This document shows, piece by piece, positions 43,165 through 52,132 of a stretch of 64,000 bases of DNA (the first letter of the stretch is position 1; each line of letters begins with the position of its first letter). The stretch comes from JAKVCB01 sp963578605 (GTDB lineage Bacteria > Planctomycetota > Planctomycetia > Pirellulales > Lacipirellulaceae). Position numbers and translations under genes: made by a program. Location: positions 1 through 64,000 of the forward strand of contig CAUZEA010000015.1 in assembly GCA_963578605.1 (NCBI GenBank). Reading direction: 5' to 3'. The notes below the pieces were generated by a model that had not been told where the DNA came from, ran no database searches, and was given only the letters and a program-made list of their open reading frames with translations.

Positions 43165-46095
43165 ATGCAGTTTCTGATGCGCAATTGTTTTTGGGGGTTG
43201 CTACTGGTTTTCTTACCCGCGGTGGCCACCGCAGGTGAAGGAATTCCCATCACTGCCGACGACGAGGGGCACTTTCAATACCACGAAGATTTTCAAACCC
43301 CCCGGTTTTTAAGTGACGGATTCCTCAGCGAGTATCGGCCCAACAGTTGGGTAGCGGGCGAGCTGCGGAATCAAGGGCCAGGAGGCTGGTCGCTGGTTTA
43401 CCGGTTCTACGGCAAGCGGGCCATTAGGGACGTAGAAGTGATCGTTCAGCAGGCCGGAAATGCGCGCAACCTGGGTGGAATTAACAGTGTCTCGATTTCC
43501 CCCAACGGTCTCGATTGGCAGCAGGTGGCCAATGGCGGGGCATTTGAGGAAGACCGTAACAAATGGCAGCATGGCTCACTGGTCGTTTCCAACCAGGAGG
43601 CCGCCCCGGTGCTTGGCGGTAACGAACTGTGGCTAAAACTGAACCTGAACAATGTGAGTGGCTTGCCAACGAGTACCTCCAGCCGGATCTCGAACCTGGC
43701 TGTCAAATTGTCTCTGGGGGAACCCACCGTTGGGTCGGCGGATCCCCAGGCCCAACTTCTTGAGCGGTGGGGAAAGCTCCGCAGGCAATCGCAGTGGCGC
43801 AACATTACGCTCGACCGGTCCGATCCCCAATCGCAGCGGCCCCCTTATTACTTTGAAGATGCCGATGGCTGGCTGCGGAGTCCCGGTGAAGTGGCGCACC
43901 TTGATCCTCAGGCCTGTGATCGTTTCCGCGTGCAAAGAGCGGGCGGAAAAAACCGGTTGCAACCCCTGGCATTGGCGGCGTTTGTCGCGCCGGAGAATTC
44001 CGACCAAAGTGGCTCTGCCAACCGCATCGCCCGCATCGCGGTTGTGGGCAATCGCGACACGTCCCGCGCAATGGAGGTGCAGTGGGCTGGTAAAAAAGTG
44101 GGCCAGTTCGATACAGCAAACTACTTCACTCAGGAGAAGACCTTCCTGGTTGCCTTGCCACCTGCGGGAGCGGGTCCCCAGGAACTTCGCATCTTTGGCA
44201 GTGACGACCGGCCGGTCGAAATCCAGCAAATCACCATTGCCGGTTCCGGACAGGACCGCTGGGCCTCGCGGCCGGAACTGCCAGAGGGCGGAAAGCTTGA
44301 GGTGTTAAGTGCCTACTACATGCCCGATGCTGCTCCCCCTGGGGAATCCCAGGCCGTGCAAGGCAGAAATGTCAAGTACGTGGTGGGTGTGCAGCAAAAA
44401 CATCTGCAGAAGATGTACGAGGATCACCGCGACTTTGGAGGCATGCGCGTGGTCCTCTGTAATACGGGTAAAGTTCCGGTGCGTATTGGCGATGTGATCC
44501 TGCTGAACGGTCAGCCGATCGAGGAGCAGTATGTCGATTTCACGACCAGTGCGTGGGACGCGCGGGGTGTGGTGTGGTACCGGGTCCGCCCGCAACTTGT
44601 GCAGCCAGGCGCATGTGCGCAGCTTTACATTCGTTTTCGCCGTCGCCCGGCGGGAAGCCAGGCCAGCTTGGAGATTCCGCTTGAGAATGGCAAGCCGGTC
44701 AAAATTTCTGTTCCCTATACCGATCCTGGCATCACGGTCGACTACGTCACATCGGGTGCCGACCCAAAGATGCTCTACGTCTATGCGCGGCAGACTTCCG
44801 ACTCCCAGGTGAACCAGGTTGCGGGGCTCTCGCTAGATGGAAAGCCGCTGCCGGATGCTGAGATTTTTGGCGTCAATTTTCCCGGTGGCGTGGCCTTGTT
44901 GCGGGCACGGTTGAAGCAGCCGCTCAAGCAGGGAAGTACTCACACTGCCGGCGTTAAAACCGGCGGGGGTGACATGGTCACGGCCCAGTTTCGCGTTTTG
45001 CCATGGTTTTTTCCCCGCACTTCCATTCATATTCCTGCCAACATGGCCCACGAAATGAATATGAACTTGTTGATGTGGAATCAGCACTCGCTGGAAGATT
45101 GTGATGCGGTTGATCTTGATACAAGCTCCCACAATATTTTTGGAGGTCACGAGCGGGTCGCCTATGTGTTGGGGCCGGATGAACCAGATGCCCATGACAA
45201 CCGTGGGGGTGGTTACGACGTCGGGTTGGGGGCCATTGCGCGGGAGTTGGCGCACAACCGGTGGCAGCAACTGGTTGAGCGGTTTGCTCCGCAGGCGACC
45301 TCGTGGATTATTATGAACGGCACCACGCGTCCCTTGAACTGGGGTGTGTATGGTCAGGTTGCTGACATCGCCAGTTTTGATCCCTACCCGGTAACTTACT
45401 ATGCGAGCGACCACGCGTACGTGCGCGAAAGCCTGCTGGTTGCGCGGCGATCGGGCGCGCCCAACAGGATGTATGGGTGCATGGAGGCGTTCGGTTGGCG
45501 CCCGGGGCCAGGGGTGCCTGACGGTGCGCGCGGCCCCTTGCCCGAAGAGTACCGGCAGAACATTGTGCAGGCGATCGGCTCGGGAATGAAAGGGCTGACC
45601 AGCTGGGTTTACTCCGGGCAGGCTGGTGGTTGGCAAATCGACGATGCCTGCCGCGATGAAATCACCAGCGTCAACCAGCTGATCGAACACATTGAAGACG
45701 ACCTGTTGCGAGCAACCCCCGTTGACCTGGCCACCAGCGACGCGGGAGAAGTCATGACCGGAGTGGCCAAATCGGATGGTAGCCGGCAGGAAGTCTGGCC
45801 CAAAGAACGGGTCTGGGTAGGCGCTTTGCTGTCAGGTCCCGATACGATTGTGTTGGCAGCGGCCAACCACATTGGCGCCAGCAAGCCGGGTCCCCCAAAA
45901 ATCGAACCGGCCCGTGACGTGACCATCACCGTCGAGTTGCCTGATTTTTTACAGCATGTTTCAGCCTTTGAAGTGACCGAGGCAGGTTTGTCGCCGGTCG
46001 ATTGCGACCTCCAAAACAACCAGGCCCAGATCCATCTCGACGAAATTCGGTCAGGTCGGGTGTTTGTGCTGCGGCGCAATGAAACGGCCCGGTAA
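43165..46095 (+). CDS. Large secreted protein with a putative glycosidase-like barrel, unrecognised family
   Basis: 976 residues, ATG preceded by GAGAGG. A signal peptide (FWGLLLVFLPAVATAG) is followed by a galactose-binding/discoidin-like region (about 20-180: FLSDGFLSEYRPNSWVAGELRN.., SVSISPNGLDWQQVANGG), then beta-sandwich regions, and from about residue 630 a segment resembling a TIM barrel: HIPANMAHEMNMNLLMWN, YVLGPDEPDAHD (near 667), IASFDPYPVTYY, MYGCMEAFGWRPG and GSGMKGLTSWVYSG (near 807). The GPDEPD and CMEAFG acidic residues sit where retaining glycosidases keep their catalytic Glu, but I do not recognise the family. No sorting tail. It lies between a DUF1559 gene and a giant surface protein on the same strand. 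Confidence 0.8.
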   Translation: MQFLMRNCFWGLLLVFLPAVATAGEGIPITADDEGHFQYHEDFQTPRFLSDGFLSEYRPNSWVAGELRNQGPGGWSLVYRFYGKRAIRDVEVIVQQAGNARNLGGINSVSISPNGLDWQQVANGGAFEEDRNKWQHGSLVVSNQEAAPVLGGNELWLKLNLNNVSGLPTSTSSRISNLAVKLSLGEPTVGSADPQAQLLERWGKLRRQSQWRNITLDRSDPQSQRPPYYFEDADGWLRSPGEVAHLDPQACDRFRVQRAGGKNRLQPLALAAFVAPENSDQSGSANRIARIAVVGNRDTSRAMEVQWAGKKVGQFDTANYFTQEKTFLVALPPAGAGPQELRIFGSDDRPVEIQQITIAGSGQDRWASRPELPEGGKLEVLSAYYMPDAAPPGESQAVQGRNVKYVVGVQQKHLQKMYEDHRDFGGMRVVLCNTGKVPVRIGDVILLNGQPIEEQYVDFTTSAWDARGVVWYRVRPQLVQPGACAQLYIRFRRRPAGSQASLEIPLENGKPVKISVPYTDPGITVDYVTSGADPKMLYVYARQTSDSQVNQVAGLSLDGKPLPDAEIFGVNFPGGVALLRARLKQPLKQGSTHTAGVKTGGGDMVTAQFRVLPWFFPRTSIHIPANMAHEMNMNLLMWNQHSLEDCDAVDLDTSSHNIFGGHERVAYVLGPDEPDAHDNRGGGYDVGLGAIARELAHNRWQQLVERFAPQATSWIIMNGTTRPLNWGVYGQVADIASFDPYPVTYYASDHAYVRESLLVARRSGAPNRMYGCMEAFGWRPGPGVPDGARGPLPEEYRQNIVQAIGSGMKGLTSWVYSGQAGGWQIDDACRDEITSVNQLIEHIEDDLLRATPVDLATSDAGEVMTGVAKSDGSRQEVWPKERVWVGALLSGPDTIVLAAANHIGASKPGPPKIEPARDVTITVELPDFLQHVSAFEVTEAGLSPVDCDLQNNQAQIHLDEIRSGRVFVLRRNETAR

Positions 46096-46136
46096 TTTTC
46101 GCTCTATCAGGGCTGGCTGCCGGGCTTTGTGCCTGA

Positions 46137-46171
46137 CCATCAGGCGGTGCGTCAGGTCCATCAGGCGGTGC
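46137..46171. repeat. Short direct repeat CCATCAGGCGGTGC
   Basis: Two identical 14-bp copies at 46137-46150 and 46158-46171, 21 bp apart, in the spacer upstream of the FG-GAP surface-protein gene. Confidence 0.6.
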
Positions 46172-46223
46172 ATTAGGAAATCGCTTTTGGGGCGATTGTC
46201 TCGGGAAACTTCTTGATTTTAGT

Positions 46224-46229
46224 TATAAT
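46224..46229 (+). promoter_or_regulatory. Candidate -10 element TATAAT
   Basis: A consensus TATAAT lies 65 nt before the start of the 1,380-residue surface protein; no well-spaced -35 is visible. Between it and the start codon lies a perfect 14-bp tandem duplication, CCTGAGAACCACTG, at 46251-46278. Confidence 0.35.
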
Positions 46230-46293
46230 GGGGGTGTCTCCACTTTGCTCCCTGAGAACCACTGCCTGAGAACCACTGCCGACTCCGTGTGAA

Positions 46294-49200
46294 ATGGCCC
46301 GTTTTTCCCAACCCTATTGGAACCTCTTCCTACCGGCAGGTGGTGCGGGCGGCTCGATCTTTGGCCGCAAAAAAGTCTCTGGGCGCAACGGCAGCCGCTC
46401 GTTCCAATTTTCCTGCGGGCGGCAGCTTCGCCTGGAACCGCTGGAGCGGCGTGACCTGCTGACCACCTTTACCGATACGGGGCTGAACTTTGGCAGTGCC
46501 TACAGCACCGCGTGGGGCGACTACAACCAGGACGGGTGGGTCGACATGTTCACAAGTTATAACGACGGTTCTGGTGATCTCAATGGCGCGGTGGTGCGCA
46601 ACAGCGAAGGTTCTTTCGTCGTCCAGCAGGTCCTCAACAGTGGGCCTGGTATCTGGGGCGATTTTGACAACGACGGTTACCTGGATATCTTTGCGTACGA
46701 CCAGCACAAGCTTTTCCGCCACAACAGCGAAACGGGATTTTTTATGGACGCCAGCAGTATGCTGCCGACCATTCCTATCCTGAGTACTCCCGGTGCCACG
46801 TGGGGTGACTTCAATGGGGACTCCTACCTCGACCTCTACCTGGCCGGTTTCGAGACCCCGAACTACGAACGGGACCTGATCCTCATCAATAACCAGGGAG
46901 AGAGTTTTTCCACCTGGTGGACTGAACCGGCCGGTGCGCGGCCGGGCCGCGGGGTGGCTGCGGCCGACTTTGACCAGGACCACGACCTCGATATTTATGT
47001 TTCCAACTATCGCCTTGAGCCAAACTACCTCTGGCGAAATGACGGCAGCGGAAATTTTGTCGATGCGGCTGCCTCGACCCACCCGACTGCGCGTAATACG
47101 GATCCAGGCTGGGCGGGCGGGCATTCGATTGGAGCGGCCTGGGGAGATTTTGACAACGATGGGCTTTGGGATATTTTTGCTGGCAATTTTTCCCACGCCG
47201 GGCAACCTGAATCACGGTTTTTACGCAATCGGGGTCCGGACGAGGATCACCGCTTTGACGATATGGGACAAAGTGGCATTGCCTGGCAGGAGGGTTACTC
47301 AGGGCCTGCGGCTGCCGACTACGACAATGATGGCGATCTGGACCTGTTTTTCCAAACAGCCCGCGGGTACGGCGACCAGCCACGGCTGCACAGCAACCAG
47401 GGTAACTGGAATTTTTCGAACATGACCTACTCGGCCGGACTGGTCGGCGTGGAAGCAAGTTTCCAGAACTCCTGGGCCGATTACGACAATGATGGCGACC
47501 TGGATTTGGCCACTGGATCGCGCCTTTATCGAAATAACGAAACGGGCAACAACTGGCTGAAAGTCAGGCTGGTCGGCGACGGTGTCACCGTCAACATGAC
47601 GGCCATCGGCGCCCAGGTCCGTGCCTCGGTAAGTGGCAATACGATCACCCGCCAGGTCGAAGGGGGAACCGGCGTGGGTAGCCAAAACGACCTGACGATG
47701 CATTTTGGCCTGGGCAGTTTTTCAGGCTCGGTTCCCCTGGAAATTACCTGGCCCGACGGCACGGTTGAGGAGGTGATTGCCGAGTCCAACGCGACCGCCG
47801 AGTTCACGTATGGAGGTTTTCAGCCACCCGAGGAAACAGGAGTCCTACCGATCGGCGAAGTGGGTAGTGTTGCCAACCTCACTCACCAGCCGCAGACAAT
47901 CCTCTTAAGCCGCACTTTCCAGAACCCGGTGGTGTTTGCCCAGTCTTCCTCCGCCAACGAGAGCCAGGCTACCGTCGTACGGGTCAGTGATGTTCAGTCG
48001 GACCGCTTTACGATGAAGCTGGAAGAGTCCTCGGCCGGCAATGGCACCCACGCCGCAGAAACGGTGACCTATGTCGTGCTCGAGGCGGGCACCCACCTGC
48101 TGTTTAACGGAACAAGAATCGACGTGGGTTTGGTCGACACAGCAGCCAGCGTCAGCAACCAGTTTACCAACACCTGGGAAGTGGTGAACTTTGGCGCTAC
48201 CTTTGATGGTGTCCCGGCCGTTTTGAGCCAGGTTCAGACTGCCAACGGGGCCGACTATCTCCAGACGCGCTATCTTTCGACGTCGTCCTCCTCGGTGATC
48301 CTGGCACTGGAGCAGGAGGAATCGGCAACGACCCCCAGTGCCGAAGAGACAATTGGTTATTTTGCCATCGAGCCGGGCCTTGGTTTTTGGAACGGTATGA
48401 AATACAAGGCAGGCATTACCGACAACAGTGTTACCGATGTCCCCTACGACCTTCAGTATGGCTCGGCATTTTCTGAACTTCCCAACCTGCTCGGTTCGCT
48501 TGCCACTTATGACAGTTCTGACCCCGCGCATGTACGTTATCTGAATCCGACAACTGGTGGCGTGCAACTGAAAATCGAGGAGGACCTGTCGCTTGACGGT
48601 GAGACGGTCCACCCGACCGAAGCGGTGAGTTACCTGGCCATTGGCGGCGAAGGAACCCTCACGGCAGTTGCCCCCCTGGGAGAGATTGGCGAGGTTGGCC
48701 GACTGACGAGCGTCAATCACGTTGCTCAAACGGTGAACCTCAATCGCACCTATGCGAACCCGGTTGTGTTTGTCCAGTCGGCTTCGAGTTTTGATCCGCA
48801 ACCGGCAGTCCCACGCGTTACTGACGTTCAGTCCGACCGGTTCACGATCTACGTGGCCGAACCCTCCAACCAGCCAGCAAGTCACGCCAGCGAAACCGTG
48901 ACGTACCTCGTGCTGGAGGCGGGCAGGCACGAACTGGACGATGGTGTGCTGTTGGAAGTTGGCAAGGTCGATACCTCCAAGACGGTCGGCAAACGGCTCT
49001 CCAGCCAGTGGCATTCGGTTGGTTTCAATACCGCGTTCGAGGCGACGCCGGTAGTGTTGAGTCAAATTCAAACGACCAACGGCGACCCTTATCTGAAAAC
49101 CCGGTACCTTTATACCTCCAGTTCGTCGGTGATTTTGGGTCTTGAGCCCCAGGAGTCGGTCACAACCCAGGGTGCACTGGAAACGGTGGGCTACCTGGCC

Positions 49201-50436
49201 ATCGAAGCAGGGGAGGGGACATGGAATGGCATGTCGTATGACGCTGGCCAAATCACCGGCACCGTCACCAACCAGTGGTCCCAGTTTTTCTATCCGAGTC
49301 CCTTTGGGTCAACGCCCAGCCTGCTCACCAACCTCGCCAGTTCCAACAGCAACGACAACGCGCACGTTCGCTATCGGAACGCTTCAGGAACGGTCGTACA
49401 ACTGAAGGTTGAGGAAGATACTTCGTTCGATGGCGAAACAACCCATCCGGCCGAAGAAATTGCCTACCTGGCCGTTGGAGGCCAGGGCATGTTGGACGCG
49501 GCCGTGTCGATCATGCCGCCGAGAGTCGCTGACGTTTTGCAGAATGGTGGGGCAGGGGCCCATGACGCGCTCGACACGCTCTCGCTTCTGTTTAGCGAAA
49601 ATGTGACCGTTGCGGCAGAGGACCTCACGCTAACTTCCGGGGGAGCGGACGTGAACCTGAGTGGCGTGGTGTTTGACTACGATTCCTCAGCCGGCAGGGC
49701 GACCTGGAATTTCACCAACCTTGCTCCGCTGGCCTCCGGTTCCTACACAGCCACCCTCAACGCAGGAAGCGTGGTCGACCTGTCAGGTACTCCGCTTGAC
49801 GGCAATGCCGATGGCACCGAGGGCGACAACTTTGTGAGAACCGTCACGGTTGCACCACCAGGGGATGCGAATGCAGACCTGGTCGTAGACGATGCCGATT
49901 TTGCGATCTGGAATACCCACAAGTTCACCTCCACCGGAGCGTGGAGCCAGGCCGATTTCAACAAAGACGGGTTCACCGATGTGCGGGACCTGAATATCTG
50001 GAATGCCAACAAGTCCCTCTCTGGGGCGTCGAGTGCCGCCTCCTCATCAAGTCTTCTTGCGGAAACTCGTTCAACAGCTTTGGCCCCGCCGACAACAGAG
50101 CCGGCAGTGGCCCAGCTTCACCTGGCTGCGCAACACGAACCCTCTGCGGAACTGGCCCTGGCTACCCTGGTGCCGCCGGGGTGGCCCGCGTCGCATGCGG
50201 CTATCACCGGGGGCCTGCCAGGTGTGGAGTTGACCACAGAAACAACGCCGCAGTCACGCACCGACCTTTTGTTGTTGCTTTCCCTGGCCGAAGAGGTAGA
50301 TCCTGTTTTGGACCCGTATCATCCGGAGGGAAGCGGAAGTGAGATTGCCTTGGCTTCTGACGACCGCACGGTCGCGCTGGAGGTCGATGCGGCCATGGCA
50401 GAACTGGATCCAAACCGGGAAAAACCACTTCTTTAG
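46294..50436 (+). CDS. Giant surface protein: FG-GAP/VCBS propeller, ASPIC/UnbV domain, two copies of an about 270-residue module, Ig-like domain, dockerin pair
   Basis: 1,380 residues. The N-terminus carries the planctomycete motif LRLEPLERRDLLT (46-57). Residues 60-410 hold FG-GAP units with calcium loops (DYNQDGWVDMF, DFDNDGYLDIF, DYDNDGDLDLF). An ASPIC/UnbV domain at about 412-505 includes NNWLKVRLVG, AIGAQVRASV, QNDLTMHFGLG and ITWPDGTVEEV. Then come two tandem copies of a module at about 518-789 and 790-1066, each starting LGEIGEVGRLT/IGEVGSVANLT and containing VQSDRFTxxxxE, ETVTYxVLEAG, YLxTRYLxTSSSSVIL, ETxGYxAIE and HVRY..QLKxEED. An SbsA-like Ig domain and a dockerin-type pair (GDANADLVVDDADFAIWNTHK, DFNKDGFTDVRDLNIWNANK) follow, plus about 130 low-complexity residues. 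It is probably a cell-surface adhesin or scaffold; no catalytic site is seen. Confidence 0.88.
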   Translation: MARFSQPYWNLFLPAGGAGGSIFGRKKVSGRNGSRSFQFSCGRQLRLEPLERRDLLTTFTDTGLNFGSAYSTAWGDYNQDGWVDMFTSYNDGSGDLNGAVVRNSEGSFVVQQVLNSGPGIWGDFDNDGYLDIFAYDQHKLFRHNSETGFFMDASSMLPTIPILSTPGATWGDFNGDSYLDLYLAGFETPNYERDLILINNQGESFSTWWTEPAGARPGRGVAAADFDQDHDLDIYVSNYRLEPNYLWRNDGSGNFVDAAASTHPTARNTDPGWAGGHSIGAAWGDFDNDGLWDIFAGNFSHAGQPESRFLRNRGPDEDHRFDDMGQSGIAWQEGYSGPAAADYDNDGDLDLFFQTARGYGDQPRLHSNQGNWNFSNMTYSAGLVGVEASFQNSWADYDNDGDLDLATGSRLYRNNETGNNWLKVRLVGDGVTVNMTAIGAQVRASVSGNTITRQVEGGTGVGSQNDLTMHFGLGSFSGSVPLEITWPDGTVEEVIAESNATAEFTYGGFQPPEETGVLPIGEVGSVANLTHQPQTILLSRTFQNPVVFAQSSSANESQATVVRVSDVQSDRFTMKLEESSAGNGTHAAETVTYVVLEAGTHLLFNGTRIDVGLVDTAASVSNQFTNTWEVVNFGATFDGVPAVLSQVQTANGADYLQTRYLSTSSSSVILALEQEESATTPSAEETIGYFAIEPGLGFWNGMKYKAGITDNSVTDVPYDLQYGSAFSELPNLLGSLATYDSSDPAHVRYLNPTTGGVQLKIEEDLSLDGETVHPTEAVSYLAIGGEGTLTAVAPLGEIGEVGRLTSVNHVAQTVNLNRTYANPVVFVQSASSFDPQPAVPRVTDVQSDRFTIYVAEPSNQPASHASETVTYLVLEAGRHELDDGVLLEVGKVDTSKTVGKRLSSQWHSVGFNTAFEATPVVLSQIQTTNGDPYLKTRYLYTSSSSVILGLEPQESVTTQGALETVGYLAIEAGEGTWNGMSYDAGQITGTVTNQWSQFFYPSPFGSTPSLLTNLASSNSNDNAHVRYRNASGTVVQLKVEEDTSFDGETTHPAEEIAYLAVGGQGMLDAAVSIMPPRVADVLQNGGAGAHDALDTLSLLFSENVTVAAEDLTLTSGGADVNLSGVVFDYDSSAGRATWNFTNLAPLASGSYTATLNAGSVVDLSGTPLDGNADGTEGDNFVRTVTVAPPGDANADLVVDDADFAIWNTHKFTSTGAWSQADFNKDGFTDVRDLNIWNANKSLSGASSAASSSSLLAETRSTALAPPTTEPAVAQLHLAAQHEPSAELALATLVPPGWPASHAAITGGLPGVELTTETTPQSRTDLLLLLSLAEEVDPVLDPYHPEGSGSEIALASDDRTVALEVDAAMAELDPNREKPLL

Positions 50437-50493
50437 CCAGTTGACTTTGAATGTTTGGCCAGTCAGCCTTGAGTGGACCGGCTGCCGGACCCT

Positions 50494-50952
50494 CTAGAAA
50501 TCAAAATTGGCCGCATTGGTTCCTTTTTTGGGCACCTCAAACTCCAGCGATCCATCGGCCGAGGCCTCCGGCAGGGGGCTGAGAATGCGCCCCTCCTGGG
50601 TGTACTTGGAGGCGGCATCGTCAGGAACGATGATACGAACCGTGTGTTTCCCCACAACCGCCCCCCGGCGACCGGTTCCGTCCCCCAAGGTTAAAGAGAA
50701 GCGACCGTCCGAATCGGTGCGCCCAAACGAGCCCGGACCTGTGTAGGGATTATCCACATCGGCCAGTTTTGGCTGGAAGGTTATGTGCATTTCCGATACC
50801 GGCTCACCCTGGGAGGTCAGCCTTCCGGAAACTGGTGTGATTTTGTAGCCCTGCGGACCGCATCCAATCATCAAGCCGCAGGCCGCTGCAATTGCAGCCC
50901 AACATAAACAGAGGCGGCACCGCCAGGCTATTTGACTAAGGCAGTCGTGCAA
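50494..50952 (-). CDS. Small lipoprotein partner of DUF1559
   Basis: 152 residues with a lipoprotein signal (AAIAAACGLMIGC, Cys31) and a short beta-sandwich with VSGRLTSQGEPVSEMHITFQP and GRTDSDGRFSLTL, the same carboxypeptidase-regulatory-like plan as the lipoprotein at 41290. Its first 17 bp overlap the end of the upstream DUF1559 gene, implying translational coupling. The C-terminus KKGTNAANFDF is typical of these planctomycete lipoproteins. Specific role unknown. Confidence 0.82.
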   Translation of the reverse strand: MHDCLSQIAWRCRLCLCWAAIAAACGLMIGCGPQGYKITPVSGRLTSQGEPVSEMHITFQPKLADVDNPYTGPGSFGRTDSDGRFSLTLGDGTGRRGAVVGKHTVRIIVPDDAASKYTQEGRILSPLPEASADGSLEFEVPKKGTNAANFDF

Positions 50953-52069
50953 GTTCTTCTCCTGCGACCGAGGCCATGCCTAAAAAGACATCGATATTAA
51001 TGTCACTGGTAATGAACGAAACCGACCCGTCACACATGGCAAAATTGCTGCCACTGCCCGAGTGATAACTTCCCCATGCCCGCTTGCAGGGCTCCGAAGT
51101 TCCCGTGACGTTGCGACAGCTCCAATAATCGCCAATCATTGTACCGCTGGAGGGAGCGGCGACTGACATATTATGCCACCCGGAGGACCAATACGTCCTG
51201 CGTCGCTCTGCCTCACACGACTTGTCTGCGTCCGAGGCGCCATCGAGCTTGCTTGCCATCTCGCCCAGGGCGATGGTATGCGACAGACCGTCGGAAATGT
51301 TCTTTGCCTTTTCGGCTTTGAGTATGTGATCGTGTTTCCCGGGGTAACGATAGGTTCCTGAGCCCGGAACCTTGGGATCCTCTGAGTCGTGCAGCACACC
51401 GCGCCACTCGTATGGCAAATGGTTCCGGTTGAAACTGGGTCCCCACCATTCGCTAAACCAGGTCTCCCTTCCAAATTTGTCACGTATCTCACCCCGTCCA
51501 GCCATGCCCCGGTAGGAACCATGCCGGTAGAGCTTGCCGAGTAAGGGGGTTGCCTGGCAGCACCCTGATCCCCGCGTACCACTTGTTATGCAGCCATCGG
51601 GACCATTATAAGGCTGAGAGAGTCCGTTTGAATCTGGATCGGAGGCACAACAGAAGGTGGGGACCTGTGTTTCACGAAACCACCGGAGGGCCCCACTGTT
51701 GGCGGAGTAATACTGATCGTAAAGTTCCTGCTGCTCGATGTAAGGGAGCAGTTCAATGGCCCAGTTGGTGGTTTCCCTTCTACCGCTGCTCCAGGCCTGC
51801 CCGTTGACTGCCCCGGCAGGAAAGGCGCCTTTTGCGCTGTGGTGGTTGTTGAGTCCCAGGGCCAACTGCTTGAGATTAACCGCGCAACTCATTCTCCGCG
51901 CGGCCTCCCGGGCTGCCTGGACCGCCGGTAGCAACAGGGCAATCAGGATGCCGATGATCGCAATCACGACCAGCAATTCAACCAGGGTAAATCCGGCCGG
52001 GCGAGCACGGGCCATAACAGTTGTTCCCGCAGTAGAGGAGCGTTTCTCGGAGTGTGGCAATACTTCCAT
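50936..52069 (-). CDS. DUF1559 protein with prepilin-like N-terminus
   Basis: 377 residues from the ATG at 52069, which has GGGGGAAG upstream; another ATG at 52015 (MARARPAGFTLVEL) also has a GGGAA and is a real alternative, while the frame itself extends to 52117. The pilin-like segment AGFTLVELLVVIAIIGILIALLLPAVQAAREAARRMSCAVNLKQLALGLNNHH is followed by the DUF1559 body, ending in NFAMCDGSVSFITSDINIDVFLGMASVAGEEL. It forms an overlapping pair with the downstream lipoprotein gene, the reverse gene order of the pair at 41290-42943. Confidence 0.92.
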   Translation of the reverse strand: MEVLPHSEKRSSTAGTTVMARARPAGFTLVELLVVIAIIGILIALLLPAVQAAREAARRMSCAVNLKQLALGLNNHHSAKGAFPAGAVNGQAWSSGRRETTNWAIELLPYIEQQELYDQYYSANSGALRWFRETQVPTFCCASDPDSNGLSQPYNGPDGCITSGTRGSGCCQATPLLGKLYRHGSYRGMAGRGEIRDKFGRETWFSEWWGPSFNRNHLPYEWRGVLHDSEDPKVPGSGTYRYPGKHDHILKAEKAKNISDGLSHTIALGEMASKLDGASDADKSCEAERRRTYWSSGWHNMSVAAPSSGTMIGDYWSCRNVTGTSEPCKRAWGSYHSGSGSNFAMCDGSVSFITSDINIDVFLGMASVAGEELARLP

Positions 52070-52132
52070 ATTACCAACTTCCCCCGGGAACGACACGAGC
52101 AACTCCGCGGGCTGCACGAAGCCGAAATTCTC

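Noticed and set aside
47905..49251. 448-codon minus-strand frame
   Set aside because: It is antisense to the duplicated module of the surface protein and has no protein-like features.
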